From Methylobacterium sp. Leaf118 (GTDB lineage Bacteria > Pseudomonadota > Alphaproteobacteria > Rhizobiales > Beijerinckiaceae), in NCBI RefSeq assembly GCF_920984675.1, contig NZ_CAKLBV010000016.1, positions 17,745 to 81,744 on the forward strand: a stretch of DNA of 64,000 nt, given 5' to 3'. Of this stretch, positions 34,939 to 49,872 are shown in pieces (within the stretch, counting starts at the first letter, position 1; every line of letters begins with the position of its first letter). The notes below the pieces were generated by a model. The model saw only the letters and a list, made by a program, of their open reading frames with translations, was not told the DNA's origin and ran no database searches. The position numbers and the translations under genes are program-made.

Positions 34939-35580
34939 TCAGAACGTGTAGCCGATCTTGCCGCCGAAATTGGTCAGGCCACGGTTGTTGTCGCACAGGC
35001 CGGCATTCGACATGTGCTCGACGGTCGCCATGACGCTCCAACGTTCGGTGATGCGGAAGCCGAGGGCAGCGGCCTCGCGGAACAACGGGTTGCAGCCGAG
35101 CGTGTTGAAGCCGTAGGGCACCGTGGCCTTCGGGCCGGTATAGCCGTTATGGGCGGCGCCACCGAAGAAGCCTTCGATGAACAGGCGGCGGTTGAAGAAC
35201 TCGGGGAAGATATCGACGGTCCAGGTGGCGCCGATATAGGCGAAGCTGGTGCGCCCGCCGGTGTTGTAGCTGCCGCCGACCGTCGGGCGCGGCACGAAGG
35301 CCTGCCAGAACGGATCCGTGCTGACGAGCGGCTTGTTGAACAGGATCTCGCCGTTGACGTTCGCGGTGCTGAAACCGGGCAGCTTGCCCTCGGCGCTGCC
35401 CGGGTCCTGAACGCCGCCGCCGATGCGGATCTCGGAGACGATGCTGTAGGGCTGGAGCGGGGCCGCATAGGCCAGCGGGACCGGTGCCCGGGCGCCGCCG
35501 AGATCGGCGGCCAGCACGGCCGGGGCGGCCAGTGCGCAGCCCAGAAGCAGGGCCGTAGTCCGGGCGAGAAGGGCTGTCAT
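34939..35580 (-). CDS. PagL-like outer-membrane lipid A deacylase
   Basis: A 213-residue protein with a signal peptide (LLARTTALLLGCALAAPAVL) and a beta-barrel ending in KIGYTF. The C-terminal segment VMATVEHMSNAGLCDNNRGL then TNFGGKIGYTF contains the histidine-serine pair (EHMSN) of the lipid A 3-O-deacylase/acyloxyacyl hydrolase (PagL) family. Removal of the 3-O acyl chain from lipid A is the likely reaction. Cysteine residues in the loops (GCNP, LCDN) could form a disulfide. It ends the short interval between the adenosyltransferase and kup genes on the same strand. Confidence 0.8.
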   Translation of the reverse strand: MTALLARTTALLLGCALAAPAVLAADLGGARAPVPLAYAAPLQPYSIVSEIRIGGGVQDPGSAEGKLPGFSTANVNGEILFNKPLVSTDPFWQAFVPRPTVGGSYNTGGRTSFAYIGATWTVDIFPEFFNRRLFIEGFFGGAAHNGYTGPKATVPYGFNTLGCNPLFREAAALGFRITERWSVMATVEHMSNAGLCDNNRGLTNFGGKIGYTF

Positions 35581-35734
35581 CAGGGCGGATCAATCCGGTT
35601 GAACCGCCCTTGATTATCACGGGGGTCCGAGATCATCCCGCAGATTCCTCCATCCCCCCGCTTTTCCCGGGGCGGTGGGGCGCCGGCGCCACACCGGGCG
35701 GGCGCTTTCCCGTCCGGCCTGCGGGGCCGGAGCC

Positions 35735-37744
35735 CTACACGGTCACCTGCGTGCCGACCTCGACGACGCGGCCGGTCGGGATCTGGAAGAAGTCGGTGGC
35801 GTCGTTGGCGTTCTTGGCCAGCGTGATGAAGATCCGGTCCTGCCACAGCGGCATCCCGGAATGGGCGGCGGGCCGGATCGAGCGACGCGACAGGAAGAAC
35901 GAGGTCGACATGATGTCGAACTTGAACCCCTCGCGCTTGAGCAGCGTCAGGGTGCGGGGGATGTTGGGCGTCTCCATGAAGCCGAAGCGCATCACCACCT
36001 TGAAGAAGCCCGGCCCCACCGGGGAGATCCGCACCCGCTCGGAGGCCGGTGCGCGGGGCCGGTCCATGGTCTCGACGGTGAGCACGACGTTCTTCTCGTG
36101 CACCACCTTGTTGTGCTTCATGTTGTGCAGGAGCGCGGCCGGAGCGATCTCGGGATCGCTGGTGAGGAACACCGCGGTGCCCTTCACCCGGTGGTAGGAG
36201 GCGCTCTTTTCCAGCATCCCGACGAGCTCGACCAGCGGGACGTCGGTCTTGCGGGTCTTGTTGACGAGGATCGTCACGCCTCGGACCCAGGTCCACATCA
36301 TCAGCATCAGGCCGCCCGCGAGCAGCAGGGGCACGTAGCCGCCCTCGTGCACCTTCAGGAGGTTCGAGAGCATGAACAGGAACTCGATGACGATGAAGGG
36401 CGCGATCACCGCCGCCGCGACGACGGCCCGGAGTCGGACGACCTTCCACAGCACCACGAAGGCCATGCAGGCGGTGAGGAGCATCGTGCCGGTCACCGCG
36501 ATGCCGTAGGCCGAGGCCAGCGCCGAGGAGGAGCGGAAGGTGATCGCCAGGATCACCACGCCGAGCCCGAGCAGCATGTTGATCTGCGGCAGGTAGATCT
36601 GGCCCGAATGGGCCTCGGAGGTGTGGCGGATCTCCATGCGCGGCAGCATGCCGAGCTGGATCGCCTGCCGCGACAGCGAGAAAGCCCCGGTGATGACCGC
36701 CTGGCTCGCCGTCACGGTGGCGATGGTGGCGAGCAGCACCATGGGGATCAGGCCCCATTCGGGCACGAGCTGGTAGAACGGGTCGGTCGTGTCGGGCTTG
36801 GCGAGGACGAGGGCGGTCTGGCCGAGATAGTTCAGGACGAGGCAGGGCGCGACGAGGCCGAGCCACGCCACCTGGATCGGGCGGCGCCCGAAATGGCCGA
36901 GATCGGCGAACAGGGCCTCCGCCCCGGTCACCGCCAGGAACACCGCGCCGAGCGCCACCAGCGCGCCGGTGCCGTGGCCGAGCAGGTAATGCACCGCGTA
37001 CCAGGGATTGAAGGCGGCGAGCACGCCCGGATTGCCGGCGATGTGCGGCAGGGCGGCGCCGGCCAGCGCCAGGAACCAGACCACCATGATCGGGCCGAAG
37101 AAGGTCGCGACCCGGGCGGTGCCGTGGCTCTGGACCGCGAACAGGCCGACGATGATCACCACCGTGATCGGCAGGACGTAGCCCTCGAAGGCGGGCGTGA
37201 CGAGCTTGAGGCCCTCCACCGCCGAGAGCACCGAGATCGCCGGGGTGATGACCGAATCGCCGTAGAACAGCGAGGCGCCGAGCAGGCCCAGCATGAACAC
37301 GATCCTCGAGCCGCCGAGCGCGTGGCGGGCCTTGGCCATCAGCGAGAGGATGCCGCCCTCGCCGTTGTTGTCCATGCGCAGCAGGATCGCGACGTATTTG
37401 ATCGTGACGATGAGCAGCAGGGCCCAGATGATGAGCGAGGCGGTGCCGATCACCTCCTCGCTCAGGAGGATGCCGTCGACCCGCGAGGGCGCGAGCGCCT
37501 CCCGGAAGGCGTAGAGCGGGCTCGTGCCGATATCGCCGTAGACGACGCCGACCGAGCCGACGGCGAGGGTCCAGAACCCGGTGCGGGCATGGTCCTGGGC
37601 CGCGTCCTCGGAGGCGTCCACGGCGCCGGCAGCGGTCGCGACGGGACCGCCCTCGCCGGGGGCCGGACCGCCGGCGGAGGCCGGGACGGCGGCGGCTCTG
37701 GCGGCGGCGTCGGCCGGCAGGCTCGGGCTGGCAGGCTGGGTCAT
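35735..37744 (-). CDS. kup: Kup/HAK/KT-type potassium uptake protein
   Basis: A 669-residue inner-membrane K+ symporter with about twelve hydrophobic helices. [20 protein letters not shown] is the family signature, followed by [36 protein letters not shown] and [18 protein letters not shown]. The cytoplasmic C-terminal domain ends [10 protein letters not shown]. The first 55 residues are alanine/proline-rich and lie before the domain, so a later start is possible. The pagL-like gene lies 154 bases downstream on the same strand. Confidence 0.95.
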   Translation of the reverse strand: MTQPASPSLPADAAARAAAVPASAGGPAPGEGGPVATAAGAVDASEDAAQDHARTGFWTLAVGSVGVVYGDIGTSPLYAFREALAPSRVDGILLSEEVIGTASLIIWALLLIVTIKYVAILLRMDNNGEGGILSLMAKARHALGGSRIVFMLGLLGASLFYGDSVITPAISVLSAVEGLKLVTPAFEGYVLPITVVIIVGLFAVQSHGTARVATFFGPIMVVWFLALAGAALPHIAGNPGVLAAFNPWYAVHYLLGHGTGALVALGAVFLAVTGAEALFADLGHFGRRPIQVAWLGLVAPCLVLNYLGQTALVLAKPDTTDPFYQLVPEWGLIPMVLLATIATVTASQAVITGAFSLSRQAIQLGMLPRMEIRHTSEAHSGQIYLPQINMLLGLGVVILAITFRSSSALASAYGIAVTGTMLLTACMAFVVLWKVVRLRAVVAAAVIAPFIVIEFLFMLSNLLKVHEGGYVPLLLAGGLMLMMWTWVRGVTILVNKTRKTDVPLVELVGMLEKSASYHRVKGTAVFLTSDPEIAPAALLHNMKHNKVVHEKNVVLTVETMDRPRAPASERVRISPVGPGFFKVVMRFGFMETPNIPRTLTLLKREGFKFDIMSTSFFLSRRSIRPAAHSGMPLWQDRIFITLAKNANDATDFFQIPTGRVVEVGTQVTV

Positions 37745-38096
37745 CGGGCGATGGGATCTTCGCTCGCGCGGGGTCCGGACGGATCTGCCGGACTCGCATG
37801 AAGGGATTGCGTCGGTCGCCCGCGCGGACGCCGGTGCGCCCGGAGCGGCAGGCTGTCGAGGCCCGGCCGCAGGGCGGCGGACATCGACGGTCCGGCGTCC
37901 GGGATCAGGGAGAGAGCAAGGCTCGGGCCGGACATCGCGGCCTCAGGGGCGCTCCGTATGCCGGACCAGCGTTAGCACGGGGACTCGGCCCCGGGAACGC
38001 CCCCGGAGCCCGGTCGAGGGCCCCGCGGGCGACACCCGCCGGGCCTCTTCTCACGCGGCCGCCCGCTTGGTTCTCAAGGGGGGGCTCACGCGGCCC
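37745..38096. other. Intergenic region between ispG and kup
   Basis: A 352-base stretch, the kup leader on the minus strand. No gene, clear hairpin or repeat is visible apart from GC-rich self-complementary patches near 38000-38045. Confidence 0.5.
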
Positions 38097-39425
<1,329 letters not shown>

Positions 39426-39742
39426 CGTGCCTTCGCGGGTCAAGCTGTCGTCCGCGCGTGCCGGCCGGAGGCTGTCTGCAGGCGCAGCGGCGATCCTATC
39501 CGAGTCCGGCGCGATCCGCGACCGGCCGCCGCGCCCGCGCAGCGCACCTCGATCTCGACATCGCTTCCTTGTCGCATCCGCACCGGGATGTCGAGCCGCT
39601 GACGCGCAGATGCAAGGATGCCGGCGGAGAGAAACGCCTTATCCTATCTTGCATCCGCCCGCTCGCGGGGCAAAGAACCGCACGGGCATGATTGCTGCTC
39701 TGCACCATATCGGGATGCACTGCAACAAGCCTGCGAGGGACG
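39426..39742. other. Divergent region between ispG and the patatin gene
   Basis: No gene. GATGCAAG (39609-39616) and CTTGCATC (39648-39655) form an 8-bp inverted repeat with a 31-base spacer in a patch richer in A and T than its surroundings, a possible promoter or operator region for either gene. Confidence 0.4.
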
Positions 39743-40894
39743 ATGGACGCGACGAGCCCCGATTCGACAAAGGCCGCCAGCCTGCCGGGCCTGGAACCCG
39801 ACGACGCCCACAACCCCGCCACCGCCGTGCCCGATCCCATCGCGGATTCGACCCGGCCGGGCGACGATTTCCGCGGCCTCGCCGGCGCGCGGGCGGAGAA
39901 GGCGGTCTCGCTCGCGCTCCAGGGCGGGGGCTCCCACGGCGCCTTCACCTGGGGGGTGCTCGATGCGCTGATCGAGGACGGGCGCCTCGCCTTCGAGGCG
40001 GTGACGGGCGCGAGCGCGGGGGCGATGAACGCCGTCGTCCTCGTGGACGGATGGCTCGCCGGCGGCCCCGACGGGGCCCGCACGGCCCTGGAGACGTTCT
40101 GGCGCGAGGCGAGCCTCGATGCCGATCTGCGCCCGTCGCAGAAGGGCGTGATCGACGGCCTCTTCCAGATCTGGAAGGGCAATCCCTTCGTCGAGGCGTG
40201 GCTGAAGGCCTTCAACCCCGGCCCCTACGCGACCAATCCGCTGAACTTCAATCCCCTGCGCGACGCGCTGGAGCGCACCGTCGATTTCGAGCGACTGCGC
40301 GCGGCCGAGACCGCCAACGTTTTCGTCTCGGCCACCAATGTCTGGACCGGCAAGCTCGCCGTGTTCGAGCGGGAGCGGCTGACCGCTGACCACCTGATGG
40401 CCTCGGCCTGCCTGCCCACCGTGTTCCAGGCGGTGGAGATCGACGGCGTGCCCTACTGGGACGGCGGCTATCTCGGCAATCCCGCCCTCTACCCGCTGCA
40501 CGGGTCGAGCACCCGGGACATCCTGCTCGTGCAGATCAACCCGGTGGAGCGCCGCGAGACCCCGCGCTCGGCCAGCGACATCCAGAACCGGCTGAACGAG
40601 ATCACCTTCAACGCCAACCTGATGCGCGAATTGCGCGCCATCGACTTCGTCCACGGGCTGATCGACGAGGGCGGACAGGGGCAGGTTCCGGGCCTGGAGC
40701 GGGTCTTCCTCCACCGCATCGACGGCACCGATTCCCTCGACACCTACGCCGCCTCCTCGCGCACCGACGCGCGCTGGCGGGTCATCGAGCGCCTGCGCGA
40801 CAAGGGCCGCGCCGCGGCCAAGGCCTGGCTCGAGAACGGCTACGCCGAGGTCGGGATGCGCTGCTCCCTCGACCTCAAACAGGCCTACCAATAG
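39743..40894 (+). CDS. Patatin-like phospholipase
   Basis: A 383-residue serine acyl hydrolase. The oxyanion loop is LALQGGGSHGAFTWGVLDAL, the nucleophile is in VTGASAGAMNAVV near residue 91, and the catalytic aspartate is in YWDGGYLGNPALYPL near residue 240, so the Ser-Asp dyad is intact. No signal peptide; cytoplasmic or secreted by another route. The family hydrolyses phospholipids or PHB-related esters. I chose the ATG at 39743 (MDATSPDST), preceded by GAGGGA; a start at 39692 is unlikely. Confidence 0.9.
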   Translation: MDATSPDSTKAASLPGLEPDDAHNPATAVPDPIADSTRPGDDFRGLAGARAEKAVSLALQGGGSHGAFTWGVLDALIEDGRLAFEAVTGASAGAMNAVVLVDGWLAGGPDGARTALETFWREASLDADLRPSQKGVIDGLFQIWKGNPFVEAWLKAFNPGPYATNPLNFNPLRDALERTVDFERLRAAETANVFVSATNVWTGKLAVFERERLTADHLMASACLPTVFQAVEIDGVPYWDGGYLGNPALYPLHGSSTRDILLVQINPVERRETPRSASDIQNRLNEITFNANLMRELRAIDFVHGLIDEGGQGQVPGLERVFLHRIDGTDSLDTYAASSRTDARWRVIERLRDKGRAAAKAWLENGYAEVGMRCSLDLKQAYQ

Positions 40895-41002
40895 GCCATC
40901 GACGCGGGCGGGGCGGGCGGCGAAACCCACCCGCCGATCCTGCCCGCGCATCCCGCTGACAGGTTCCGGTGACAAATCCCTCTTGCCACCCGATCGCTAC
41001 GC

Positions 41003-41022
41003 ACATAAAGATATCTTTATGT
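41003..41022. promoter_or_regulatory. Perfect 20-bp palindrome overlapping the ArsR-methyltransferase start codon
   Basis: ACATAAAGATATCTTTATGT is an uninterrupted perfect palindrome of ten-base half-sites in very GC-rich surroundings. It includes the start codon (ATG at 41019-41021) of the ArsR-type gene that heads the metF-metH unit. ArsR proteins bind AT-rich palindromes of about this size at their own promoters, so it is the probable operator. Whether it regulates metF and metH through the same transcript is inference. Confidence 0.85.
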
Positions 41023-42032
41023 CTAGCGAAAGCAGTTCCGGGACGGCTCCCGTGCCCTTCGCCGATGCGCTCGCCGTGCTGCGGGCGGCGGCGGAGGAGA
41101 CGCGCCTGCGCATCCTGGCGCTGCTCGCCGAGGGCGAACTCTCGGTCACGGACCTCACCGACATCCTCGGCCAGTCGCAGCCGCGCATCTCGCGCCATCT
41201 CAAGCTGCTCGTCGAATCCGGCCTGATCGAGCGTCACCGCGAGGGGGCCTGGGCGTTTTTCCGCCTGCGCGAACCGGCCCTCGCCTTCGTCGAGCCGCTG
41301 ATCGCGGCGCTGGCGCAGGAAGCGCCGCCGCTCTCCGAGGACCGCGCCCGGCTCGACTCGGTACGGGCCCAGCGGGCCGAGGCCGCGCAATCCTTCTTCG
41401 CCCGGCTGGCGCCGAAATGGGACGGCCTGCGCTCCCTGCACGTGCCGGAGACCACCGTCGAGGCGGCGGTGCTCGACGTGCTCGGCGACCGGCCGATCCG
41501 GCACGTGGTCGATCTCGGCACCGGCACCGGCAAGATGCTCGGCCTGCTGGCGCCCCGCGCGACCCGGGCCACCGGGCTCGATTCGAGCCACGCCATGCTC
41601 TCGGTCGCCCGCGCCAACCTCGAACGGCTCGGCCTGTCGCGGGTCGACCTGCGCCAGGGCGACCTCCACGCGCCGCCATTCGGACGCGGCAGCTTCGATC
41701 TCGTGGTGCTGCATCAGGTGCTGCATTATCTCGACGACCCGGCCCGGGCGCTGCGCGAGGCGGCCCGCCTCGTCGCCCCGGGCGGGCGCCTGCTCGTCGT
41801 CGACTTCGCGCCGCACGACCTCGAACAGCTGCGCGAGAATCAGGCCCATCGCCGCCTCGGCTTCGCCGCCGATCAGGTCGCGGGCTGGCTCGTCCAGGCG
41901 GGCCTCTCCGACGTCGAGAGCCGCGATCTCGCCCCCGAGGACGGCTCCGAACTTCCGCTCACCGTCACGCTCTGGCTGGCGCAGGACGCCTCCGCCGGAA
42001 CCGAGACGGCCCCCGAACGCGCCGTGGCCTGA
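41019..42032 (+). CDS. ArsR-type winged-helix protein fused to a SAM-dependent methyltransferase
   Basis: A 337-residue fusion. Residues about 14-95 are an ArsR winged helix (VLRAAAEETRLRILALLAEG, LSVTDLTDILGQSQPRISRH, LKLLVESGLIERHREGAWAF). Residues about 140-300 are a class I methyltransferase with the SAM loop HVVDLGTGTGKMLGLLAP, then TGLDSSHAMLSVARANL and FDLVVLHQVLHYLDDPARAL. It lies directly before metF and metH in the same direction, so sensing SAM or SAH to control methionine regeneration is a good hypothesis, as known for SahR-like ArsR regulators. The start at 41019 overlaps the palindrome; an upstream TTG at 40983 is less likely. Confidence 0.87.
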   Translation: MSSESSSGTAPVPFADALAVLRAAAEETRLRILALLAEGELSVTDLTDILGQSQPRISRHLKLLVESGLIERHREGAWAFFRLREPALAFVEPLIAALAQEAPPLSEDRARLDSVRAQRAEAAQSFFARLAPKWDGLRSLHVPETTVEAAVLDVLGDRPIRHVVDLGTGTGKMLGLLAPRATRATGLDSSHAMLSVARANLERLGLSRVDLRQGDLHAPPFGRGSFDLVVLHQVLHYLDDPARALREAARLVAPGGRLLVVDFAPHDLEQLRENQAHRRLGFAADQVAGWLVQAGLSDVESRDLAPEDGSELPLTVTLWLAQDASAGTETAPERAVA

Positions 42033-42078
42033 CGCTTCGGCCCGACGACGACACGACCGATTGAAGAGGGACGATCCG

Positions 42079-43005
42079 ATGCCCAGCGCTTCCCGGCACC
42101 GCGCCAGCCGCGACGGCTTCCGCCCGATCCGCGTCTCGATCGAGTTCTTCCCCCCGAAGACCGAGGAGATGGAGACGATCCTCTGGTCCTCCATCGAGCG
42201 CCTCGCGCCGCTCCAGCCGAAATTCGTCTCGGTGACCTACGGCGCGGGCGGCTCCACCCGCGAGCGCACCCACAACACCGTCGCCCGGATGGTGCGCGAG
42301 ACGAGCCTCCGGCCCGCCGCCCACCTGACCTGCGTGAACGCCACGCGCGAGGAGATCGACGCGGTGGTCCAGTCCTACTGGGATGCCGGCGTGCGCCACA
42401 TCGTGGCCCTGCGCGGCGATCCGGCCGAGGGCGTCGGCACCAGCTACCGGCCCCATCCCGGCGGCTACGCCCAGACCTCCGACCTCGTGGCCGGCATCAA
42501 GCGGATCGGCGACTTCAAGGTCTCGGTCTCGGCCTATCCTGAGAAGCATCCCGAGGCCGCCTCGCTCGAGGCCGACATCGACGCCCTGAAGGCGAAGGTC
42601 GATGCCGGCGCCGATCAGGCGATCACCCAGTTCTTCTTCGACAACGAGATCTATCTCCGCTACCGCGACAAGGTGCGCGCGGCCGGCATCGAGATCCCGA
42701 TCATCCCGGGGATCCTGCCGGTGCAGAACTTCAAGCAGGCGGCCAACTTCGCCCGCCGCACCGGCGCCTCGGTGCCCTACTGGCTCGCCGCCCGCTTCGA
42801 GGGCCTCGAGAACGACGTGGAGACCCGCCGCCTCGTCGCGGCGGCGGTGGCCGCCGAGCAGGTGCTCGATCTCGTCGACGAGGGCGTGGAGGACTTCCAC
42901 TTCTATTCGATGAACCGCTCGGACCTCGTCTATGCGATCTGCCACCTGCTCGGCCTGCGCTCCCAGGCGCCGGCGAAGGTGGCGGCCGCGAAGGCCGCGG
43001 CTTAA
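42079..43005 (+). CDS. metF: 5,10-methylenetetrahydrofolate reductase
   Basis: FAD enzyme of 308 residues that makes 5-methyl-THF for methionine synthase. [89 protein letters not shown] and [15 protein letters not shown] are all diagnostic. I chose the ATG at 42079, with AGAGGGA upstream. It starts 46 bases after the regulator gene and 215 bases before metH. Confidence 0.95.
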   Translation: MPSASRHRASRDGFRPIRVSIEFFPPKTEEMETILWSSIERLAPLQPKFVSVTYGAGGSTRERTHNTVARMVRETSLRPAAHLTCVNATREEIDAVVQSYWDAGVRHIVALRGDPAEGVGTSYRPHPGGYAQTSDLVAGIKRIGDFKVSVSAYPEKHPEAASLEADIDALKAKVDAGADQAITQFFFDNEIYLRYRDKVRAAGIEIPIIPGILPVQNFKQAANFARRTGASVPYWLAARFEGLENDVETRRLVAAAVAAEQVLDLVDEGVEDFHFYSMNRSDLVYAICHLLGLRSQAPAKVAAAKAAA

Positions 43006-43220
43006 ATCAAGGCCGACTCGGGAGTTTCCGCCGTGGCCGACCCGCAAGACGCGATCCATCAAGACCCGATCCCGACGGTGCCGCGCGCGATGCGGGGCGG
43101 ATGCGCTGGCGGCCGCCGGCGCGTCGCGGCCCGGTCCTGACCCGAACAGACCTTCGCTCCCCCGCCTCGGGAGCGCCCATCGGCTTCGCCGGTGCTCATG
43201 CCGATTGCTCGAGAGACCCG
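43006..43220 (+). other. metF-metH spacer with two hairpins
   Basis: 215 bases, long for an operon of short gaps. CGCTCCC at 43155-43161 pairs with GGGAGCG at 43169-43175, and ATCGGC at 43180-43185 can pair with GCCGAT at 43200-43205, close to the metH ribosome binding site. A 35-codon frame from GTG 43033 ([20 protein letters not shown]) exists but has weak support. I do not recognise a known SAM or SAH riboswitch. Confidence 0.35.
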
Positions 43221-46973
<3,753 letters not shown>

Positions 46974-46994
46974 GACACGCCGAAGAAGTCACAC

Positions 46995-47027
46995 CCGGCG
47001 CGGGATCGCCCCCGCGCCGGCTTTTTG
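46995..47027 (+). terminator. Rho-independent terminator after metH
   Basis: CCGGCGCGGG (46995-47004) pairs perfectly with CCCGCGCCGG (47011-47020) around a six-base loop, followed by CTTTTTG. It lies 22 bases after the metH stop codon. Confidence 0.9.
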
Positions 47028-47110
47028 CCCTTGCCGAGGGACGGGCTCGCGGGGCACGCCGTCTGACCGGCCGGAGCGGCGACGCTTCCGCCCCATCCAG
47101 GGAAGACCCG

Positions 47111-47323
47111 ATGCGTCCCACGCTCCTCGTCCTCGCCGCCGTCCTCGCCTGCGGTCTGTCCGCCTGCAACAGCGCGGGCTCCGGCAATTCCGGCCTGTCG
47201 CAGTCCTTCGACACCAGCAACTACCGCAGCTCGGCCGACACCAACGGCACCCAGTCCCGCAAGGACGTGAACCGCGCCTACACGCAGCCCTCGCTGCCCT
47301 CGATCGCCAATCGCGGCTTCTGA
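47111..47323 (+). CDS. Small lipoprotein, unknown function
   Basis: A 70-residue protein with a lipoprotein signal peptide: MRPTLLVLAAVLACGLSAC, with lipobox LSAC at residues 16-19. The mature part is rich in serine and asparagine (NSAGSGNSGLSQSFDTSNYR) and ends SLPSIANRGF. It has its own leader after the metH terminator. No family recognised. Anchoring in the outer or inner membrane is expected. Confidence 0.75.
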   Translation: MRPTLLVLAAVLACGLSACNSAGSGNSGLSQSFDTSNYRSSADTNGTQSRKDVNRAYTQPSLPSIANRGF

Positions 47324-47354
47324 TTCTTTGGGGGATGCGGCCGGGCTCCCCGGC

Positions 47355-47482
47355 CGTCATTCCGGGGCCGCGCCGCGGAACCCGGAATCCATGACGGGCC
47401 TCGACGACGGGCCTCGACGCCATGCTCCGGCTCCGCATCACGGGTGGTTTCCGGGTTCGCTTATCAGCGCCCCGGAATGACG
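47355..47482. repeat. 128-base nested palindromic element
   Basis: Outer arms CGTCATTCCGGGGC (47355-47368) and GCCCCGGAATGACG (47469-47482) are a perfect 14-bp inverted repeat. An inner pair GAACCCGGAA (47378-47387) and TTCCGGGTTC (47449-47458) is also perfect. The middle carries a 13-bp direct repeat (GACGGGCCTCGAC) near 47393-47418. The layout resembles REP/BIME-like or miniature palindromic elements of alphaproteobacteria. It fills the space between the lipoprotein and convergent rlmN genes; the rest of 47324-47617 shows nothing else. Confidence 0.8.
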
Positions 47483-47617
47483 ATGCCAATCTTCACGTTG
47501 TTTGGGACGTCGTCGCGCAGCGCAGGCCGATCCTTGCGCCTTCGAGGCCCTCTCGGATGGGCAGCGCAGCGGCGCATCTCAGGTGAGGACAAGGGCGGGA
47601 CGGTAGGGTCGAGCCCC

Positions 47618-48895
47618 TCAATCCTCGCCGCCGGCGTAAAACCCTTCCGCGCCCATCCCGTCTTCGAGCATCATCCGGGCGCGGGCGCGCAGTTTCTCCG
47701 TCTCGCTCTTGAGCTGGCCGCAGGCCGCCAGGATGTCGCGGCCGCGCGGGGTGCGCACCGGCGAGGCGTAGCCAGCGTTGAACACGATCTCCGAGAAGCG
47801 GTCGATCCGCTCCCAGTCCGAGCACTCGTATTTCGAGCCGGGCCAGGGATTGAACGGGATCAGGTTGATCTTGGCCGGAATCCCCTTGAGGAGCCGCACC
47901 AGGGCGCGGGCATCGGCGTCCGAATCGTTGACGCCCTTCAGCATCACGTATTCGAAGGTGATGCGGCGCGCGTTGCTGACGCCCGGATAGGTCCGGCAGG
48001 CCTCGAGCAGCTGCGCGATCGGATATTTGCGGTTCAGCGGCACCAGCTCGTCGCGCAAGGTGTCACGCACCGCGTGCAGCGAGATCGCCAGCATGGCGTT
48101 CGCCTCCTCGCCGAGCCGCGCGATCTGCGGCACGACCCCGGAGGTCGAAACCGTGATGCGGCGGCGCGAGAGGGCGAGCCCCTCCGGGTCGGCCATCACG
48201 GCGACGGCGTCGATCACGGCGTCGAGATTGTAGAGCGGCTCGCCCATGCCCATGAAGACGATGTTGGTCACGAGGCGCCCGACCTCGCCGCCGTCCTTGC
48301 TCGGCATCTGCCCGGCGAAGTCGCCCAGCGCGTCGCGGGCCACCACGACCTGGGCGACGATCTCGGCGGTCGAGAGGTTGCGCACGAGGCGCTGGGTCCC
48401 GGTATGGCAGAACGAGCAGGTCAGCGTGCAGCCGACCTGGGACGAGACGCAGAGCGTGCCGCGGTCGTCGCCGGGGATGTAGACGCACTCGATCTCGGCG
48501 CCGCGGTTGTGGTCGTGCGCGCCGGTCGGCGCCATGCGCAGGAGCCATTTGCGGGTGCCGTCGCGGGAGACCTGCTCGGTGACGATCTCGGGCCGGTCCA
48601 GGCTGAAGGCGTCCGCGAGCTGCGCCTTCAGCCCCTTGCCGACATTGGTCATTTCCGAAAAGTCGCGCGCACCGCGCACATAGACCCAGTGCCAGATCTG
48701 GCCGACGCGCATCCGCGTCTCGCGCTCGGCCACGCCGATGTCGAGGAGCGCCTGTTTCAGGTCGGCCCGGGTGAGGCCGACGAGCGAGCGCTTGCGCCCG
48801 GGCGGGGCGGAGAGGGCCGTGACCTCGGGGGCCTTCTCGATCGGGGAAACGGCGCGCGCCTCGCGCCGGGCGGTATCGAACGACGCCGTCGCCAT
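47618..48895 (-). CDS. rlmN: 23S rRNA (adenine(2503)-C(2))-methyltransferase
   Basis: Radical-SAM enzyme of 425 residues that methylates A2503 of 23S rRNA and A37 of some tRNAs. The cluster motif is [15 protein letters not shown] (CxxxCxxC near residue 155), with [26 protein letters not shown] and [10 protein letters not shown] following, and the methyl-carrying cysteine in [13 protein letters not shown] near the C-terminus. The 40-residue N-terminal extension is typical of alphaproteobacterial forms. Monocistronic by position. Confidence 0.95.
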   Translation of the reverse strand: MATASFDTARREARAVSPIEKAPEVTALSAPPGRKRSLVGLTRADLKQALLDIGVAERETRMRVGQIWHWVYVRGARDFSEMTNVGKGLKAQLADAFSLDRPEIVTEQVSRDGTRKWLLRMAPTGAHDHNRGAEIECVYIPGDDRGTLCVSSQVGCTLTCSFCHTGTQRLVRNLSTAEIVAQVVVARDALGDFAGQMPSKDGGEVGRLVTNIVFMGMGEPLYNLDAVIDAVAVMADPEGLALSRRRITVSTSGVVPQIARLGEEANAMLAISLHAVRDTLRDELVPLNRKYPIAQLLEACRTYPGVSNARRITFEYVMLKGVNDSDADARALVRLLKGIPAKINLIPFNPWPGSKYECSDWERIDRFSEIVFNAGYASPVRTPRGRDILAACGQLKSETEKLRARARMMLEDGMGAEGFYAGGED

Positions 48896-48968
48896 GGCAG
48901 TGACCTTAAGGAACTGGAACCGCTCTCATATAGGCGACTTCGTCCGCGAACGCGAATGCGCGGCGCGC

Positions 48969-49586
48969 TCAGGCGCCGGTCCGGGGACGCCGGCCCGGAC
49001 GCAGGGGCCGCGCCGTCACGGAGCCGATCGCGATCCGCGTGCCCGGTCCGAGCCGCCGCAGCAGGCGGCGCAGGTCGTCGGGTCGGAGCGCCACGCAGCC
49101 CTCGGTCGGCCGGAACCCCGAGCGGGCGACGTGCAGGAAGATCGCCGAGCCGCGGCACGGACGGATCGGCCCGCGGTTGTAGTCGAGGTCGAGCACGAGG
49201 TCGTAGAGGCCGTCCGCGCGCCAGAGCGTCTCGGCGCGGGTCGGGCTCGGCAGGCGGACGGGGCGGTTGTAGCGGCGGTCGCCGGCCGCGTCGCACCAGC
49301 CGTCGTCGGGCCGGATCGCCCGCAGCGGCAGGGGGCTTTCCGGTCGCACGGGGAAGCGGTCGGGCCGGTAATAGCCGCCGCGCAGGCGAAACACCCCCCG
49401 GGGCGAGGCGCCGTCACCCTCGCGCTTGTCCGCCCGCACCCCGGCGCGGCCGAGGGCGCAGGGCAGCACGATCGGGCCGGCGACGAGCCGCCCCTTCGTC
49501 GGATCCGTCGGCAGGGGATGCACCCGCAGCAGGCCGAGCGCGGCGGGCCGCCGGGTCGTCCGGCCCTCCTCCTCGATGCGGTTCAT
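48969..49586 (-). CDS. YkuD-type L,D-transpeptidase domain protein
   Basis: A 205-residue protein with the YkuD-like catalytic segment GSAIFLHVARSGFRPTEGCV then ALRPDDLRRLL: histidine in FLHV and cysteine in TEGCV, with the second histidine of the usual SHGC replaced by glutamate as in the DUF-like YkuD subgroup. DGASPRGVFRLRGGYYRPDR is also family-like. No signal peptide is visible from the chosen ATG (49586, MNRIEEEG), which would leave it cytoplasmic unless exported otherwise. A peptidoglycan role is therefore uncertain. Confidence 0.75.
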   Translation of the reverse strand: MNRIEEEGRTTRRPAALGLLRVHPLPTDPTKGRLVAGPIVLPCALGRAGVRADKREGDGASPRGVFRLRGGYYRPDRFPVRPESPLPLRAIRPDDGWCDAAGDRRYNRPVRLPSPTRAETLWRADGLYDLVLDLDYNRGPIRPCRGSAIFLHVARSGFRPTEGCVALRPDDLRRLLRRLGPGTRIAIGSVTARPLRPGRRPRTGA

Positions 49587-49872
49587 TGCGCATTCATCCT
49601 GTATCTCTGTTCGTCGGCCGCTGATCCGACAGTCGGAGCCCGGCAACAGGCGCCCGAACATGGCGAAAATTCTGCATAAAGCGGTAACCAGGATGTTCGG
49701 GAGCCGGAATCGAACTAGGTTCGGCTCGAGGCGGGGCTGTGCGAGCGCCGCTTGCGGTGGACGGATGGGCCGATGATCCGGTGCGGTCCTGCGTCATGAC
49801 ACTGTCCTCGTCGCTTGCCTGAGGCGCTCGACCTCGGGTCACCGGAAGAGCCTGTCGAAAGTCACGTTGTCG

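Noticed and set aside
42033..43220. SAM-II or SAH riboswitch before metF or metH
   Set aside because: The metF leader is only 46 bases, and the metH spacer hairpins do not match the pattern of either riboswitch as far as I can tell by eye.
49696..49730. tRNA-like T-arm on the minus strand (GTTCGATTCCGGCTCCCG)
   Set aside because: The T-arm consensus is present, but the five-base T-stem does not pair and no matching acceptor, D-arm or anticodon arm is upstream. The bases form a simple GAGCCG/CGGCTC hairpin instead.
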